Shown: positions 22,681 through 33,522, counted from the stretch's first letter. The stretch is 64,000 nucleotides of DNA from Actinostola sp. cb2023 (GCA_033675265.1 JAUJYZ010000710.1:1-64000), one strand, 5' to 3'. Notes: generated by a model not told the origin, from the sequence alone. Numbers and translations: made by a program.

Positions 22681-24044
22681 GTTTATCCGATGTCCAAGAT
22701 CCTTTTACACAGGAAACCTTCATACAAGTTCTGGGACCTTGGATCGGAGCACACTCTAGAGCCAGTGAGAAGATCCTGAACACAGAGTATAAGAAGTGCC
22801 ATCATGACAAGGATGTGGCAGAATCTGGCACGCGGCACCAAATGAATGTAGAGGATGTCGTAGAGATATTAGAGCAAGGAAGCGTGAGTGTTATATCTTT
22901 ACTAGATACTAGATTCAGCACATGCATACTAAACATAAAGAGCGTTTGTATTATAGCAATACTGTATTTATCCCTGTTCTTTTCTTTTAATTATCTCAGG
23001 TTAAAGTCTTGAAGGAACTGTGTCAAAAGTTGTTGATTGCTGATACAGCTTTTTACAGCAAGACAGTCCAAGATTGATCTGATAAAGAAACTGAAGGTCC
23101 AACTCGGAATTCCTTCAGAATTCGTCAAAGTGTTTTCAAAGTTTTGGGGAGGATCAGGTGAGTTATTTTACCGGGCTTTACAAGTTAACATCTTTACACT
23201 TATTTTCATATAATTCAATGTCACCGACAGCAAATCCAGTAGTGTAATTGGTAACACGCGTGCTCTTTCAGCTCGAGATTCGGGTTCAATTCCCGACTGG
23301 TTTTTCAGTGATATATATCATTTATTTCAGTACAGCTTCTGTGCACCTTATGATAACTATGATAATGGTAATGTTTTGATATTATCTGTATAACAATCTG
23401 TTCTCCCCTGTATTTTTGCTCTTATAGGTGGTTGGCTTGGGGCAGCATGTCAGCATGGGGTTTGCTACGGCATCAAGTGGCTCGTCCGACAGGAAGGTGC
23501 CCGGGATCACGTGGACCTTATCAGGAGCCTAGCACACCAACCAAACTTTGTGGTTGTCGATTTTGCCAACCAGGTAGCAGCGCATGGTAATAAGAGGTAT
23601 CCTGGTATGTTTTCACCATATGATGGTCGTGTTCTTCCCGCAACCGTGGAAAACATCTACTTGGCAAAGTTGGACAAGGTATCGCTGGACATGCCATGGG
23701 TGTCCAGTGCTTTCAGGGGAGAGTCGTGGTCACCACAATCCATTGAAGGGGGCAGGGAATGCCATCCTACGTCTGGCAGCAACTCTTATTACTGCTTATT
23801 TGACACTTTCCACGAAGACAACTCGTCCAGTGATAAAGATCTGTTAAGACGTACCCGATGTGTCAAGCAGTTGGAAGGCTGGTTCTGCACTGAAGTGATG
23901 GAACATTTAAACAACATAATGAACAAGAACAATTACTTCACAACACAGATGTCAGCCACAAATGCCATTTTTGTCCAACGTCTCGCGATGGAGCTGTCAA
24001 ACGAAGAGAAAAATTGTAAATCCACAACCCTTCACGAGAAACAA
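22681..24044 (+). pseudogene. KDZ/HMGXB3-like transposase gene, catalytic core
   Basis: Exons 22681-22883, 23000-23157 and 23428-24044 are bounded by AG and GT sites. The first encodes LSDVQDPFTQETFIQVLGPW and continues to ILEQGS. The second needs one frameshift near 23060 to read IDLIKKLKVQLGIPSEFVKV. The third encodes GGWLGAACQHGVCYGIKWLV and the block HQPNFVVVDFANQVAAHGNK. In KDZ transposases a GGW...CPHG...K block followed by a conserved VVxD with AAH is part of the RNase-H-like core; this alignment is from memory. The Asp in VVVDFANQ is the best candidate for a catalytic residue. The frameshift suggests the copy is inactive. Confidence 0.65.
23234..23305 (+). tRNA. tRNA-like sequence, probably a pseudogene or SINE head
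   Basis: The segment can fold with acceptor AATCCAG/CTGGTTT (6 of 7 pairs), D stem GTGT/ACAC and T stem TCGGG/CCCGA around TTCAATT. The anticodon stem has a mismatch, and the loop TCTTTCA lacks the usual T at position 33. It is therefore probably a decayed or tRNA-derived sequence, not a working tRNA. It lies in an intron of the KDZ-like gene. Confidence 0.4.
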
Positions 24045-24237
24045 GTAAGTAATGATCAGAGTGTGTTTGCCAACCTCAAGTTTAATTAATTTTAATTATG
24101 GTTTATTGGAAACCATGAAACTTGTTAGTAAGCATCTGACCCATTAACCATTGAATGGTTTGTATTTATGCTACACTCATACTTAGACAATGTTAAACCT
24201 TTCATCTATAACATAGATTCTGTAATTATTCCTCCAG

Positions 24238-24723
24238 CTTGGACGACCACTTACTCTGAGCACAAATGGTCAGCTGGTTATAACTACCGCCTTACAAATG
24301 GACCCAAGGTTTCCTCAAACGAATATCAACATTGGTGGAGATGTTACAACTAGCATGACAGCAGCAACAGCAGCAGCAACAACAACAACAGCAACAACAG
24401 CAGGAGCAACAACAACAGCAGCAACAGGAACAACAACAACAGCAGCAGCAGCAACACACAACACCAGCAACAATAGCAGCAGCAACAGGAACAACAACGA
24501 CCAACAACAGCAGCAACAACGACCACAAACAGCAGCAACAGAACAACAACAGAACAGCAGGAGCAGCAAACAGCAACAGCAACAGCAGCACAACAACAAC
24601 AACAGCACAGCAACAGCAGCAAGCGACAGCAGCAACAGCAGCAGCAGCAGCAGCAGCAACAACAACAGCAACACCAGCAACAGCAACAACAACAGCAGCA
24701 GCAACAACAGGAAGTCATCATAA
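24238..24723 (+). pseudogene. KDZ-like gene exon with a long (CAG/CAA)n tract
   Basis: After the acceptor CCTCCAG the frame reads LGRPLTLSTNGQLVITTALQ and MDPRFPQTNINIGGDV. It then enters about 370 bases of CAG/CAA/ACA trinucleotides read as Thr/Ala and later Asn/Ser. All three plus frames stay open across the tract, so its translation carries little information. The tract ends at a stop near 24721. It probably grew from a short low-complexity linker between the transposase core and the C-terminal domain. Confidence 0.5.
24352..24720 (+). repeat. Imperfect (CAG/CAA)n trinucleotide tract
   Basis: It is almost entirely CAG, CAA and related A/C/G triplets with few interruptions. The opposite-strand Leu- and Cys-rich frames over it are artefacts. 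Confidence 0.9.
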
Positions 24724-24785
24724 TGTGAATATTATAGTCAAAACTGCAGAAGTATACACTGGCGTACACGTGTATCTTCTTCCAG

Positions 24786-25345
24786 GGCAGTTATGTCAGT
24801 CACGTCTTTGTGGACGCACAGGAAGCAATGCTTGCACTATCATTGCTCTACTGAGTGCAGAACAGTTCCTGCAGCAAATATTTTATCCCACGCCGTTCCA
24901 GATAAACTGTATGTTTGCTTTCGTCACTCTTATGATACAAGGAAACACCTTGTATGACACTGTTGTTGGAGACGAAGCCGCATTTTTTGATGCTTACGAG
25001 GCCATCCAAGTATCTGGCATGGAGGACTTCCTAGAGGTTTCAAGGGTTGAGGGTATAGTGGACACCTCTGATCAGCTCCCAAAACTTTGTCAAGAGTTCT
25101 TTTCCGAAGGAGGTGCCCATATTATCATCATACCACCAGATAACTCCGTCCTTGTCCTTGTACATCGTAATACTTGCATCTCTCTGTTTGACAGCCACGG
25201 TCATGGAAGTGATGGTGCGTTGATGTTTACTTCTAAATGTCCTAAGGCATTCTGTACCTATCTTGAAATTTTCGCAAAAAGTGATCACTGTCCATCTGGG
25301 ATTCTGGGAGCAAACATTTTTTCTATATCTTTGAAGAAAACCTAA
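24786..25345 (+). CDS. C-terminal cysteine-protease-like exon of the KDZ-like gene
   Basis: After the acceptor CTTCCAG an uninterrupted frame of about 185 codons starts GQLCQSRLCGRTGSNACTII. The block GSNACTIIALLSAEQF looks like a nucleophile Cys at the start of a helix. SLFDSHGHGSDGALMF looks like the His of a papain-like or OTU/C76-type peptidase with the D-S-H-x-x-G pattern. Between them is a region of about 100 residues ending in IIIIPPDNSVLVLVH, usual for a strand before the His. Such a domain would cut proteins or remove ubiquitin, but activity is inference. AATAAA signals follow at 25714 and 25734. The frame is intact, unlike upstream exons. Confidence 0.55.
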
Positions 25346-25453
25346 TTTTGTTTTAATTTTGTATATTGTAAAATGTACCAAGATTATGTTTGACTGCGTT
25401 ACATATAAACAAGTCGAACACTTTAATACTTATGCTGTGTTACTTATGCTGTG

Positions 25454-25698
25454 TGACAGTCACAGTCATATGACTAGGGCGCGTAGTAGTTATTAGTGAT
25501 TGACAGTCACAGTCATATGACTAGGGCGCGTAGTAGTTATTAGTGATTGACAGTCACAGTCATATGACTAGGGCGCGTAGTAGTTATTAGTGATTGACAG
25601 TCACAGTCATATGACTAGGGCGCGTAGTAGTTATTAGTGATTGACAGTCACAGTCATATGACTAGGGCGCATAGTAGTTATTAGTGATTGACAGTCAC
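25454..25698 (+). repeat. 47-bp tandem repeat, about 5.2 copies
   Basis: The unit begins TGACAGTCACAGTCATATGA and recurs at 25454, 25501, 25548, 25595 and 25642 with almost no change (one copy has GCGCATAG for GCGCGTAG). It lies between the KDZ-like stop codon and the polyadenylation signals, so it would be in the 3' untranslated region. A single degenerate piece (CAGTCATATGACTGGGGCG) follows at 25742. Confidence 0.9.
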
Positions 25699-25815
25699 TG
25701 TTTCACTCGTTAAATAAAGTTGTCAAATCAAATAAAGAAAACAGTCATATGACTGGGGCGTATCACTTAGATATATCAGTATAGGATTACGTACCCAGAG
25801 TGGAACGTGTAATAT

Positions 25816-26139
25816 CCCCGGGGGGGGTACTCCCTTTGTCGAAGTGGTAGGGGTGCTCGGCGCTCCTTTTAGGGTTCGAAATATTTCCTGTGTGTACCTT
25901 TTAGGGGTTCCGACTCAAAAGTCAGTTACGCAACATGACTCCGTACCTTTTAGGGTCAATTTTTATTTAATTTCTTTATTAATAAATAATAATCATCATA
26001 TATGGTCGTACCTTTTAGGGGTTAAAATCAACATGGCTTCAACAGCTCTTTTAATTTATGCGTACCTTTTAGGGTCGTTTTCAAAACCGACCGCCGAGCA
26101 CCCCTACCACTTCGACAAAGGGAGTACCCCCCCCCGGGG
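25816..26139. mobile_element. 324-bp MITE with CCCCGGGG termini and TAATAT duplication
   Basis: It starts CCCCGGGGGGGGTACTCCC and ends with the reverse complement. The arms continue through TTTGTCGAAGTGGTAGGGG and its partner. Direct TAATAT copies flank it at 25810-25815 and 26140-26145. Inside, the phrase CGTACCTTTTAGGG is repeated four or five times. No protein is encoded. Confidence 0.85.
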
Positions 26140-26299
26140 TAATATCCAATGGCATTAAATAGTATTCAGTGGTATTCAAATAGTATTCTATTACACAACA
26201 CTCGCAACTCACGCTCATTTTATTGAGGTCTATTATGAATGGGAAGAAGAGTGATCTTCGCTCCATTTCACTTGGCTCTGTCCTTTAGCTATACTAGGT

Positions 26300-26488
26300 A
26301 ATAGACCAATTCGGCTAACGCAATGTTTACATTCTTTATCCCAATTCAAAACCTTTGGGAATAAGAGCTTTTTGTTCCAAACATTTCCATGTCAATGCTC
26401 TATTGAAATCGAAATACAACAGACAAAGAACTGTATTCCCAAAAGGTCTGAATTGGGTACAACATTTCGTTAGCCGATTCGGTCTATT
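26300..26488. mobile_element. 189-bp MITE with AATAGACCAATTCGGCTAACG ends
   Basis: The left end AATAGACCAATTCGGCTAAC and the right end GTTAGCCGATTCGGTCTATT are inverted with one indel. Inner pieces (CCCAATTCAAAACC and GGTCTGAATTGGG) also pair. Confidence 0.75.
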
Positions 26489-26576
26489 TATCCCAAGATT
26501 CCTATCCGGAGGCCATTTATGAACTCCGTGAAACAAATCGTATTAGTCAGTGCGTAATATATATAGCCATAAACAC

Positions 26577-26652
26577 ACAAAAGAAAACAATGGAATTAGG
26601 GAGTAATAAAGCGTATTACGCTAACATGTATTTCACGGTTTATGAAAACCAC
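26577..26652 (+). repeat. Dispersed repeat, copy B
   Basis: This is the diverged direct copy of 14952-15046, sharing AAAAGAAAACAATGGAATTA and ATGAAAACCAC. Confidence 0.5.
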
Positions 26653-27020
26653 TCTAATATTCACTATTCCTCGTTATCGAGCACGTGATCATCTACTCAC
26701 ACCCCGCCTTATTCTCCGTGACAACTCCGCATAACTTTTCTCATGTTTAAACAACCCTTTTACACTTTTTATACTATCTTCTCTCCAGTGTCGCGTTGAT
26801 CTGAAGACTGAGTGACTGAGCTGAGAATTAAGGAGTGCTCGATGATATTTATAATCCTACCAGGAGAATCCAGTATCCATACCCATGCACACATACTTAC
26901 TCGTGCTTATTTGGTGTAAATACACCTCGCGCTTCATTTGCGAGTATTGTGAATAGTATTCAATGATATGGGATTCAGGAGTGATCAATCGTATTGCATT
27001 CAATGATTCATATTAAGAGG
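26653..27020. other. Unassigned DNA
   Basis: No gene or repeat is recognised. GTATTCAATGAT-like phrases recur loosely around 26950-27005. Confidence 0.35.
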
Positions 27021-27246
27021 TACAGTCATTTGCAAAAATTCTGGCCGCTACGAAATATCAATATATACATATATCGGGTGCATTATGGGTAATTAAATAA
27101 TCTAAAATTCCCCTTAAAGCAGGTTAACGCCAGCAAAGTTGGTAGAAATATTTAGTATAATGTTTATTTTAGTCTTACGTTTGTTGTTTGTAAATTTTGC
27201 TTCATTTAATAAGTTAAGAAACTCAAAATAGTATTATTTAAGTAAG

Positions 27247-27345
27247 AGTTAATTACCGAGAACGGAGGCAATAAGCCATATACATCCCGAGGGCCGTAGG
27301 CCCGAGGGATGTATAGGCTTATTGCCGACGTTCGAGGTAATTAAC
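27247..27345. mobile_element. 99-bp hairpin nested in the Tc1/mariner-like element
   Basis: The arms run AGTTAATTACCGAGAACG through GCAATAAGCC, then TACATCCCGAGGGCC and the reverse complement. It has the look of a separate MITE inserted in the larger element. Confidence 0.7.
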
Positions 27346-27532
27346 TGTCTTATTACATTATTGGCAAGGTTTTCGCACATAAAACAATCCCAAAGGACGC
27401 AATCACTGTGATTATTGTTCTAGAATTCCCATGAGGAAATGTCAAACAATTGCCTTTCAATTCTGTATAACTATAATGATAATTAGGTTCGCGAAAGAAT
27501 CAAAAGGATTTTTTGTATCGAAACTTCCATCG

Positions 27533-27606
27533 GTAAGCACAGTAGTCTAGTGTGTTAAGGCGGGTGTAAGTAATCGGAAGGGCAGGGGTTCGATTCTCGA
27601 TTCGAC
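27533..27606 (+). tRNA. tRNA-like sequence, weak
   Basis: It has A-box-like TAGTCTAGTGTGTTAAGG and B-box-like GGGTTCGATTC elements with tRNA-like spacing. The T stem pairs poorly. It may be a tRNA-derived SINE fragment. Confidence 0.25.
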
Positions 27607-27696
27607 ATATCAAAAGATTTTTTTCTTCAAAATTCGCCAAGTCTAAAATTTCTAAGTCTATTGCCGACATAAATTTAACCGGGAAAGCATAGAACG

Positions 27697-27783
27697 AGTG
27701 CAATATATGTATATTGCCCTGGAATGAGGGCAATATCTGTATATTGCCCTGGAATGAGGGCAATATCTGTATATTGCCCTAGA
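27697..27783 (+). repeat. 30-bp tandem repeat GGGCAATATCTGTATATTGCCC
   Basis: There are three copies, each itself partly palindromic (GGGCAATAT...ATATTGCCC). Confidence 0.8.
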
Positions 27784-28047
27784 ATTCGTAATTGGAGCTG
27801 GGAAATATGGGATATAAAGCCCGACGGAAAACAAAGAAAACCGAGTCGATAATGTAATAATTACCCATAATGCACCCGATATACTGATATATTGATATTC
27901 CGTAGCGGCCAGAATTTTTGCAAATGACTGTATATATATAGTCATTGGTTTTGGGGTGGAATGTTCGGGTGCCGATGGTTTGTAGGGTTGCTAGAGGTGA
28001 GTGGATTGTCAATAAGTACAAACAATGGAAAACCGTAAAAGTGGACA

Positions 28048-28553
28048 TTTTAAAACTGCTCTAACTTCCGCGCATGCGCAGCTAATCCAACCAAACTTCG
28101 TGTGTACATGTCTTATACCAAGTTACACATTGTTTGAAAGTTTCGTCTTAGTAGCTTGTAAAACAACGAAGTTACAGGCCAAGCCTTTTTAAAACTGCTC
28201 TAACTTCTGCGCATGCGCAACTAATCCAACTAAATTTCGTGTGTCGACGTCTTTTACCAAGTGACATATTGTGTGAAAGTTTCATCTTAATAGCTCGAAA
28301 AGCAGCGATGTTACACAACTTTACCTATTCTCAAAACCAAGTGATATTTTGGATCAGTGTTCTAGTATATATACATGGGTTCAAAGACTCCAGGACAAGA
28401 AAAATATAAACTGCTCTAACTTCCGCGCATGCGCAGCTAATCCAACCAAACTTTGTGTGTTGATGTCATATACCAATTGACATATTGTGTGAAAGTTTCA
28501 TCTTAATGAGCTGTAAAACAACGAAGTTACATAACTTTACCTATTTCAAAAAC
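28048..28553 (+). repeat. Three tandem copies of a ~145-bp repeat
   Basis: Copies begin AAACTGCTCTAACTTC(C/T)GCGC at about 28052, 28193 and 28410. They continue through ATGCGCA(G/A)CTAATCCAAC to GTTACA(T/C)AACTTTACCTATT. The third is spaced by an extra 70 bases. It is unit-level duplication of unknown origin. Confidence 0.8.
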
Positions 28554-30282
28554 CACGTAATATTTGGAATCAGTAGTAAACAAGGGTTTGCAGAAAGCTT
28601 CTTGGCCATGGGTAAGGCGGATATCAATTAAGGGTGCGTCAAGCGAACCAGTTGGAGACAGGGTCTAGCAGCTAGTAGAAATATAGAAATGTATTATCTT
28701 TGTGATAGTTGTGTGGAGTGGTTGAGTGGTGCCTGTGAGAGGCCTCCAATGCCAGGCTGGGTACATTTCTAACTAAATTGACGTCAATGGTATAAATGGC
28801 GCATGCATATCGAGTACTGGTATAATGGAAAGTAAAAAGATATACCGATAAGCTATGGCAATGCAAAAATGTAGCAAATAAGAAATGGAAAGTGACTAAA
28901 TGGTATATATATGTGATGGGTACGTGGGTGAGCGAATAGGGGGAGAGGTCAGGGTCGCGGGTCAAGCGATCCCATTGTGATCAGAGGATGGTACAGATAG
29001 GGGATGACAAAGGGTATGACATGTAGTGTGGGCAGTTGGGGTTCAGGGTCTGGGGTGGCTGGGAAGAGAAGTGAGTGTTGAGTGAGGGAGAGGACTTTAT
29101 TAAGCTCTTTGGTGATGGACGGAGGGCTTGGCTGTAAATTGTGCCTGTTTTGCATTTAGGGGGTGGTAAGAAGAATGGTGGAGGAGGAGTGTGCTGTCGG
29201 TGGGCTTGGTGTAGAGAGTGGATATGAGGCGGCCATCTGAGTGTATATAGGTAGATAGATGGTGGTGTCCGGAAAGTCAATGAGAATGCAGTGTGGGGAT
29301 CGGATAATATGTTTAAATTTAATAATGGGGTGATAGGAATTGATGTTTATTTATTTGTTTTCTGTATGGGAGAGTAGTGAGGAGACCGGTCGAGTGTGTG
29401 TGGTTCTTGTGGTGTGTCGGTTCAGTATTTTGGTTAGTTTGATTCCACGTCGTGAAGGGTGGCTTGCATGCCATTGTTGTGCCAAGTCAGGGGACATGCA
29501 GTTCTTGTGTGGTGGTGCAGGTGGGAAGGAGGTGAAGGGGCGGGGTGTTTTGATCCAGGTGTTCTTTCAGGTATATGTATTGTGTGCGATGTGACTGTCC
29601 TTTATCATTGAGGCGTGGCTTAATTTCTTTTATATACAATGACTCAGAGACCTACCGCTCTGTTTATTTAACTGGCTAATTTCTCACGTACATGTAAATT
29701 TAGCTCACTTTCACTTTGCAGTTTGCTGTAGATGGTCGCAGTTTGTGACCGAAATATTCATAAACATGTTTACCTATCTTCTCGTCGTAACATTCATGAT
29801 CAAACTGTATGCCCAGAAATACACCATTAGTATCTAGAAGGCTTCTGTGGTGGCAGGAGTATAGAGTGTTGAATGTGGCAGGTTGTGTGGGGGACAGTGG
29901 TTGTATAGGTGATGTGTGAGGGGGTTTCGTTATGTGTTTGGTTAGTGCCCGGGGTACGTCCTGGTCATCTGGTGGGGGTTCGAGGGCGTATGTGTGGAGT
30001 TGGTGGCGGTGGAGGTGACATTAACCATTGTGGTATGGGAAAGGGTGATGGAGTTAGTGGATAGGGGGTAGTGGGGGTGATGTGGGAGAGGGGGAAGAGG
30101 AGATTTGGCAAAGGAGGTGTGCAGCCGCTGATATATCTAGGGGTGGCTCAGAGGAAGGGGTGGTGGATTGTAAAGGTTCAGAGGGTTCTAGCAAAGGGTT
30201 CTCGTCATAAGGAATTGGAGGGGGGAGATAGAGATGGCTATGGGTGATGTTGGGGAGTGTGGTAAGGTGGACTGAGGTGTGT

Positions 30283-30313
<31 letters not shown>

Positions 30314-30600
30314 GGTTGCTGGTGTGTATAGGGTGTTTGTTGGTTTGGGTGCTGTTAGGGGTGGCATATTGTAGTAGGGTGGCATCATCAATGTAATGGA
30401 GGTCTGTGGGGGGGTGTGGAGAAGGAGAGAGAAGTTTGGAAGGGTACTGTATTAGTGGTGGTAACGGGTGGCCGACCTGGATGTTGGAGGCACGGGGGTT
30501 GATGGGACTATGGGAAGGGGTTTGTTTATGTAGTGGGCGGAGTGTTGCGGTTTTGGTGAAGAAGTTGGAAGCCAACACACGGGACTTGTGAGTGTGTGGC
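28554..30600. other. G/T-rich strand region without a confident gene
   Basis: The plus strand is strongly G/T-rich and the minus strand gives Pro/His/Thr/Ser-rich open frames (for example 30054-30578). These frames follow the base bias and have no domain. The LINE at 32.4-37.0 kb has a similar sense-strand bias, so this may be an old LINE 5' or 3' region. A (GT)n and G-run lies at 30278-30315. Confidence 0.35.
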
Positions 30601-30707
30601 GGGAAGCAATGGCTGTTGAATAAGATAAATAGTGAAGTTAACGTTGGAGGTCAGAGGGAGTGGAGGAGAGGGAGGGTAGAATGGAACATTCAAGTGGAAA
30701 AATTGAT

Positions 30708-30795
30708 GGTATATATAAAAAATAAATAAATAAAAAATAAATATATATAAATAAATAAATAAATAAATAATAAAATAAATAAATAAATATAAAAT
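30708..30795 (+). repeat. (AAAT)n tail-like microsatellite
   Basis: Runs of AAATAAATAAATAAAT end a G/T-rich segment, as retrotransposon 3' tails often do. A similar tract lies at 38001-38310. Confidence 0.75.
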
Positions 30796-31335
30796 GAAAA
30801 AGTAAGATGCTTTGTTGAGTTTTTAGCATCGAACATTAGAAAGACCTACCACAAGGGCGTAGCCCGAATCCCTCAATCATAGCACCATCGCTTGTATAAC
30901 TGTTTTAGAATATAGGTATATAGTCTGCATAGTCACGAGAGTATTCTTTCGCTGAAAACACTCTAGTGATAGTTATACACAATGTATACATTCATGTCTA
31001 TGATTATTTGCAACATCATTTTTCAAAGAAAGTAACAAATTCAAATTCAAATTGAGCCCATGATCCTTCACTGGAATTGAACCAGTTCCAAGTTTGTTAA
31101 GCTTGGAGAACCATCAAGGATTGTGAGTGGGTTGATACAAGGTAACCATAGTCACTTTCACAGGACTACATGTATTTATGATACATAGAAATTCGCTTGA
31201 GAAACTATGAATCAGCTTTGTCTAGACTTGTGATATACATTGTATGCATCTAAGCAAACGGTTTATCCTTTACACTGATTCAAACATTCTTTCCTAAAAA
31301 AGTCTATGTACATGTATTGTAATATTGATCATCAT

Positions 31336-31405
31336 TTTCCCTTAATTGGCAGATGCATTTTCCTTTAATTGGCAGATGCATTTTCCTAAAATTGGCAGAT
31401 GCATT
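31336..31405 (+). repeat. Three copies of TTTTCC(T/C)(T/A)AATTGGCAGATGCA
   Basis: Three direct copies of about 22 bases each contain AATTGGCAGATGCATTTTCC with small changes. Confidence 0.8.
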
Positions 31406-32091
31406 GTGCAAGCTCTTGAAGAAACCACTTTCATGAACTTATTCACAACCTACTGCTTCCTGTGATTCCTGTGAATTATATAAACTATAAATATGATACA
31501 ATTTTGAATGGAACAACAAGGGAACAACAAAGTAAGTAAGTACAGTTATTTGAGTATGTAAGATAGTAGGTAGGTAAATAAGTAAGTACATGTAAGCCAG
31601 TATTCAGTAAGTTAGTGATATTTACTGCATGAGCGATCGTGTTGTATCGGTAGTTCTCAAACTCATTAATTATTCATGAGGTAACCAGCCAATCCGGTGC
31701 ATCAAATCCGGTCACATGATGGACCTGGAAACAACGGAAAGTCCGCTCAAGAGTACTTTGAAATGCATTTCAAAGTCCAAGGACTTTGAAATCATTTGAA
31801 AGTACTCTTTCCTGAGTTCTTATCCCTCATATAACAATCATCGGGACCTTGGACAGAGTACCACTCTGTCCGAATGAGATTCAATCTGAAACCAGGCTCT
31901 ACTTCATGCTACTCAAGAGTCCAACACATGTGGGATAGTATTTATATACGATGTACTCGTCTCTGCGCATGAGCAGAGAATATGAAGACTGGAATTCTTG
32001 ATTTTCCGGGCTAAAATCTTGTAACTCTTTATTTATTGCCTTTAGGTCATTGCATAACCCCGTCTAGTCCTCATTCTCGGCTTTGAAACAT
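31406..32091. other. Unassigned DNA with short tetranucleotide runs
   Basis: GTAAGTAAGTA-type stretches lie near 31530-31600. A pair of inverted AAAGTACTCTTTC / GAGTACTTTGAAA phrases lies at 31750-31810. No gene is seen. Confidence 0.4.
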
Positions 32092-32340
32092 TACATATAG
32101 ATCCGAGCCATATTATCCATCCCAATTTACTTTGATTTAAAACAGTATTACACGAAAACTAAGCAAACAACACAAGAAAATTACATAACTTTCTTGTAAA
32201 GGTACTTTTGACGTCATTGTCATGCGCAGAATACACCTCAACTCAACCCACATTGGAGAGCAGTTTTGTATTCGTAAGTAGCCGTAAGGATATTCATAAC
32301 TTGCTGTCGGTGCTATGCAAAGGTCAATGATCGAGCGTAG
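32092..32340 (-). repeat. Arm of a large DNA element, interrupted by the LINE
   Basis: The reverse complement of this segment matches 38538-38762 and 39880-40105 for about 220 bases (shared phrases GCACCGACAGCAAGTTA and AAGAAAGTTTTGTAATTT). Its inner edge, TGCAAAGGTCAATGATCGAG, connects by similarity to 37450 onward across the LINE. This shows that the LINE inserted into one arm. Confidence 0.7.
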
Positions 32341-32400
32341 TATCTGTTAATCAAGAAAATGTAGTATCTCACTGCACTAATTCAAGAAAATTTCAAGAAA

Positions 32401-33522
32401 ATGCAGTCAAGTTCACAGATGTTTGGAAGACGAGCCTGTTCTGTTCGCTTGGCCCTAGAGCATGACGTCATGAGGAAAGTTTCGCCATCTGACGTCATTG
32501 GATTTTTGCACAGTGAGGCTGCATGTGATGAGGGGGCAATCAAGTGTGTCCAAGTGGATAAAGATGGATCTATTGTGGTGACATTTGCGTCTCAAACATA
32601 TGTCGAGAAGATTTTGGATCTGGGGACGCTTACGATTAATGGCTTCCCGGTGGTGGTATCGAGCGTCGATGCGAGACGACGATACGTTAAGATTTATTTT
32701 CTGCCATACGAAGTTAGCAATCAACAACTGCAGGCGGCGCTATCAGAGTATGGCCATGTGTATCATGTCCGAAGGGACTCGATTTATGACTTTAAAGAGA
32801 TTGAGAGCGGTGTGAGAACAGTCACAATGACAGTTAACAAGGACGTCCCAAGTTTCTTGAAGGTCATGGGATGTGAAGTGAAGATTTTTTACCGAGGACA
32901 GCGGCAAACATGCCGTAAATGTGGCAGCGAGTTCCATTTTGCAAAAGACTGCCCAAATACGCGGTGCTTTAGGTGCCATGGCTTGGGGCATGTCTCAAGA
33001 GAATGCGACATGTTGGAGAGATGTGAAAGATGTGGAGAGGAGGGCCACACGAGCTGGTCTTGTAAGGCGGCGTTTAAATTTGCCGCACCAAGTCCAGTCG
33101 TGGGTTCATTACAGACAACAGAAGCGGCTCAAGACATGCAGCAAAGCCAACGCAGTTCGCCGCTGGGTTTTGTCTTGGCTCTGCCGAGCCAGGTACAGAG
33201 ATCGGTAGAAGTGGAATCACCCATTAAAGATACGAAGGAATTAGAGTCGGGAACCGGTGCAACCCAGGAACTGTTTACTCCAGAGGTTTCTGCAGTCACA
33301 GTGGAAAGTAAGGAACCGGAGAAGATTGTGGATCTACCGATAGATGATACCGAGACAAGTACCATACTCTCAGGAGAGTCGTCGGAGGAGTCAGAGATTG
33401 AGTCAGATATGGAGGCGATATCGGGTACAGCAAAGCGGCCGGCTTCGCCAGTGGCGAGCCCGAAAACAAAGCTCAAGAAGCACATGGAGGAGATAGAGGC
33501 GGTAGTCAAGAAGAGACGTTAG
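32401..33522 (+). CDS. LINE ORF1 protein with three CCHC zinc knuckles
   Basis: The intact 373-codon frame encodes a nucleic-acid-binding protein of a non-LTR retrotransposon. Its N-terminal half has an RRM-like pattern (YVKIYFLPYEVSNQQLQAAL after a first basic domain). Three CCHC knuckles follow near residues 164-220: CRKCGSEFHFAKDC, CFRCHGLGHVSREC and CERCGEEGHTSWSC. The C-terminal third is acidic and Ser/Thr-rich and ends in a basic tail (VVKKRR). This layout fits ORF1 of Tx1/L1-type elements, which coats the RNA during target-primed reverse transcription. ORF2 follows after about 120 bases in another frame. Confidence 0.85.
   Translation: MQSSSQMFGRRACSVRLALEHDVMRKVSPSDVIGFLHSEAACDEGAIKCVQVDKDGSIVVTFASQTYVEKILDLGTLTINGFPVVVSSVDARRRYVKIYFLPYEVSNQQLQAALSEYGHVYHVRRDSIYDFKEIESGVRTVTMTVNKDVPSFLKVMGCEVKIFYRGQRQTCRKCGSEFHFAKDCPNTRCFRCHGLGHVSRECDMLERCERCGEEGHTSWSCKAAFKFAAPSPVVGSLQTTEAAQDMQQSQRSSPLGFVLALPSQVQRSVEVESPIKDTKELESGTGATQELFTPEVSAVTVESKEPEKIVDLPIDDTETSTILSGESSEESEIESDMEAISGTAKRPASPVASPKTKLKKHMEEIEAVVKKRR

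Larger units (their letters stand above)
27021..27932. mobile_element. Non-autonomous Tc1/mariner-like element, about 0.9 kb
   Basis: Left TACAGTCATTTGCAAAAATT and right AATTTTTGCAAATGACTGTA are inverted. Pairing continues for about 75 bases (CTGGCCGCTACG, TCGGGTGCATTATGGGTAATTA). TA at both ends fits a TA target duplication, as in the Tc1/mariner superfamily. No transposase frame is present. The interior carries an inner hairpin, a tRNA-like sequence and a 30-bp tandem repeat. Confidence 0.8.

Noticed and set aside
23234..23305. Functional tRNA gene
   Set aside because: The anticodon loop lacks the conserved T33 and the stem has a mismatch, so it is listed only as tRNA-like.
24292..24769. 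Leu-, Cys- and Val-rich frames opposite the CAG/CAA tract
   Set aside because: They are low-complexity translations of the trinucleotide repeat; the plus-strand exon context explains the region better.
25454..25698. CRISPR-like appearance of regular repeats
   Set aside because: The units are directly adjacent with no unique spacers and the DNA is clearly eukaryotic; no cas-like gene is present.
30054..30578. 174-codon Pro/Thr/His-rich minus-strand frame
   Set aside because: It follows the G/T bias of the plus strand and has no domain, splice pattern or repeat of known coding type.
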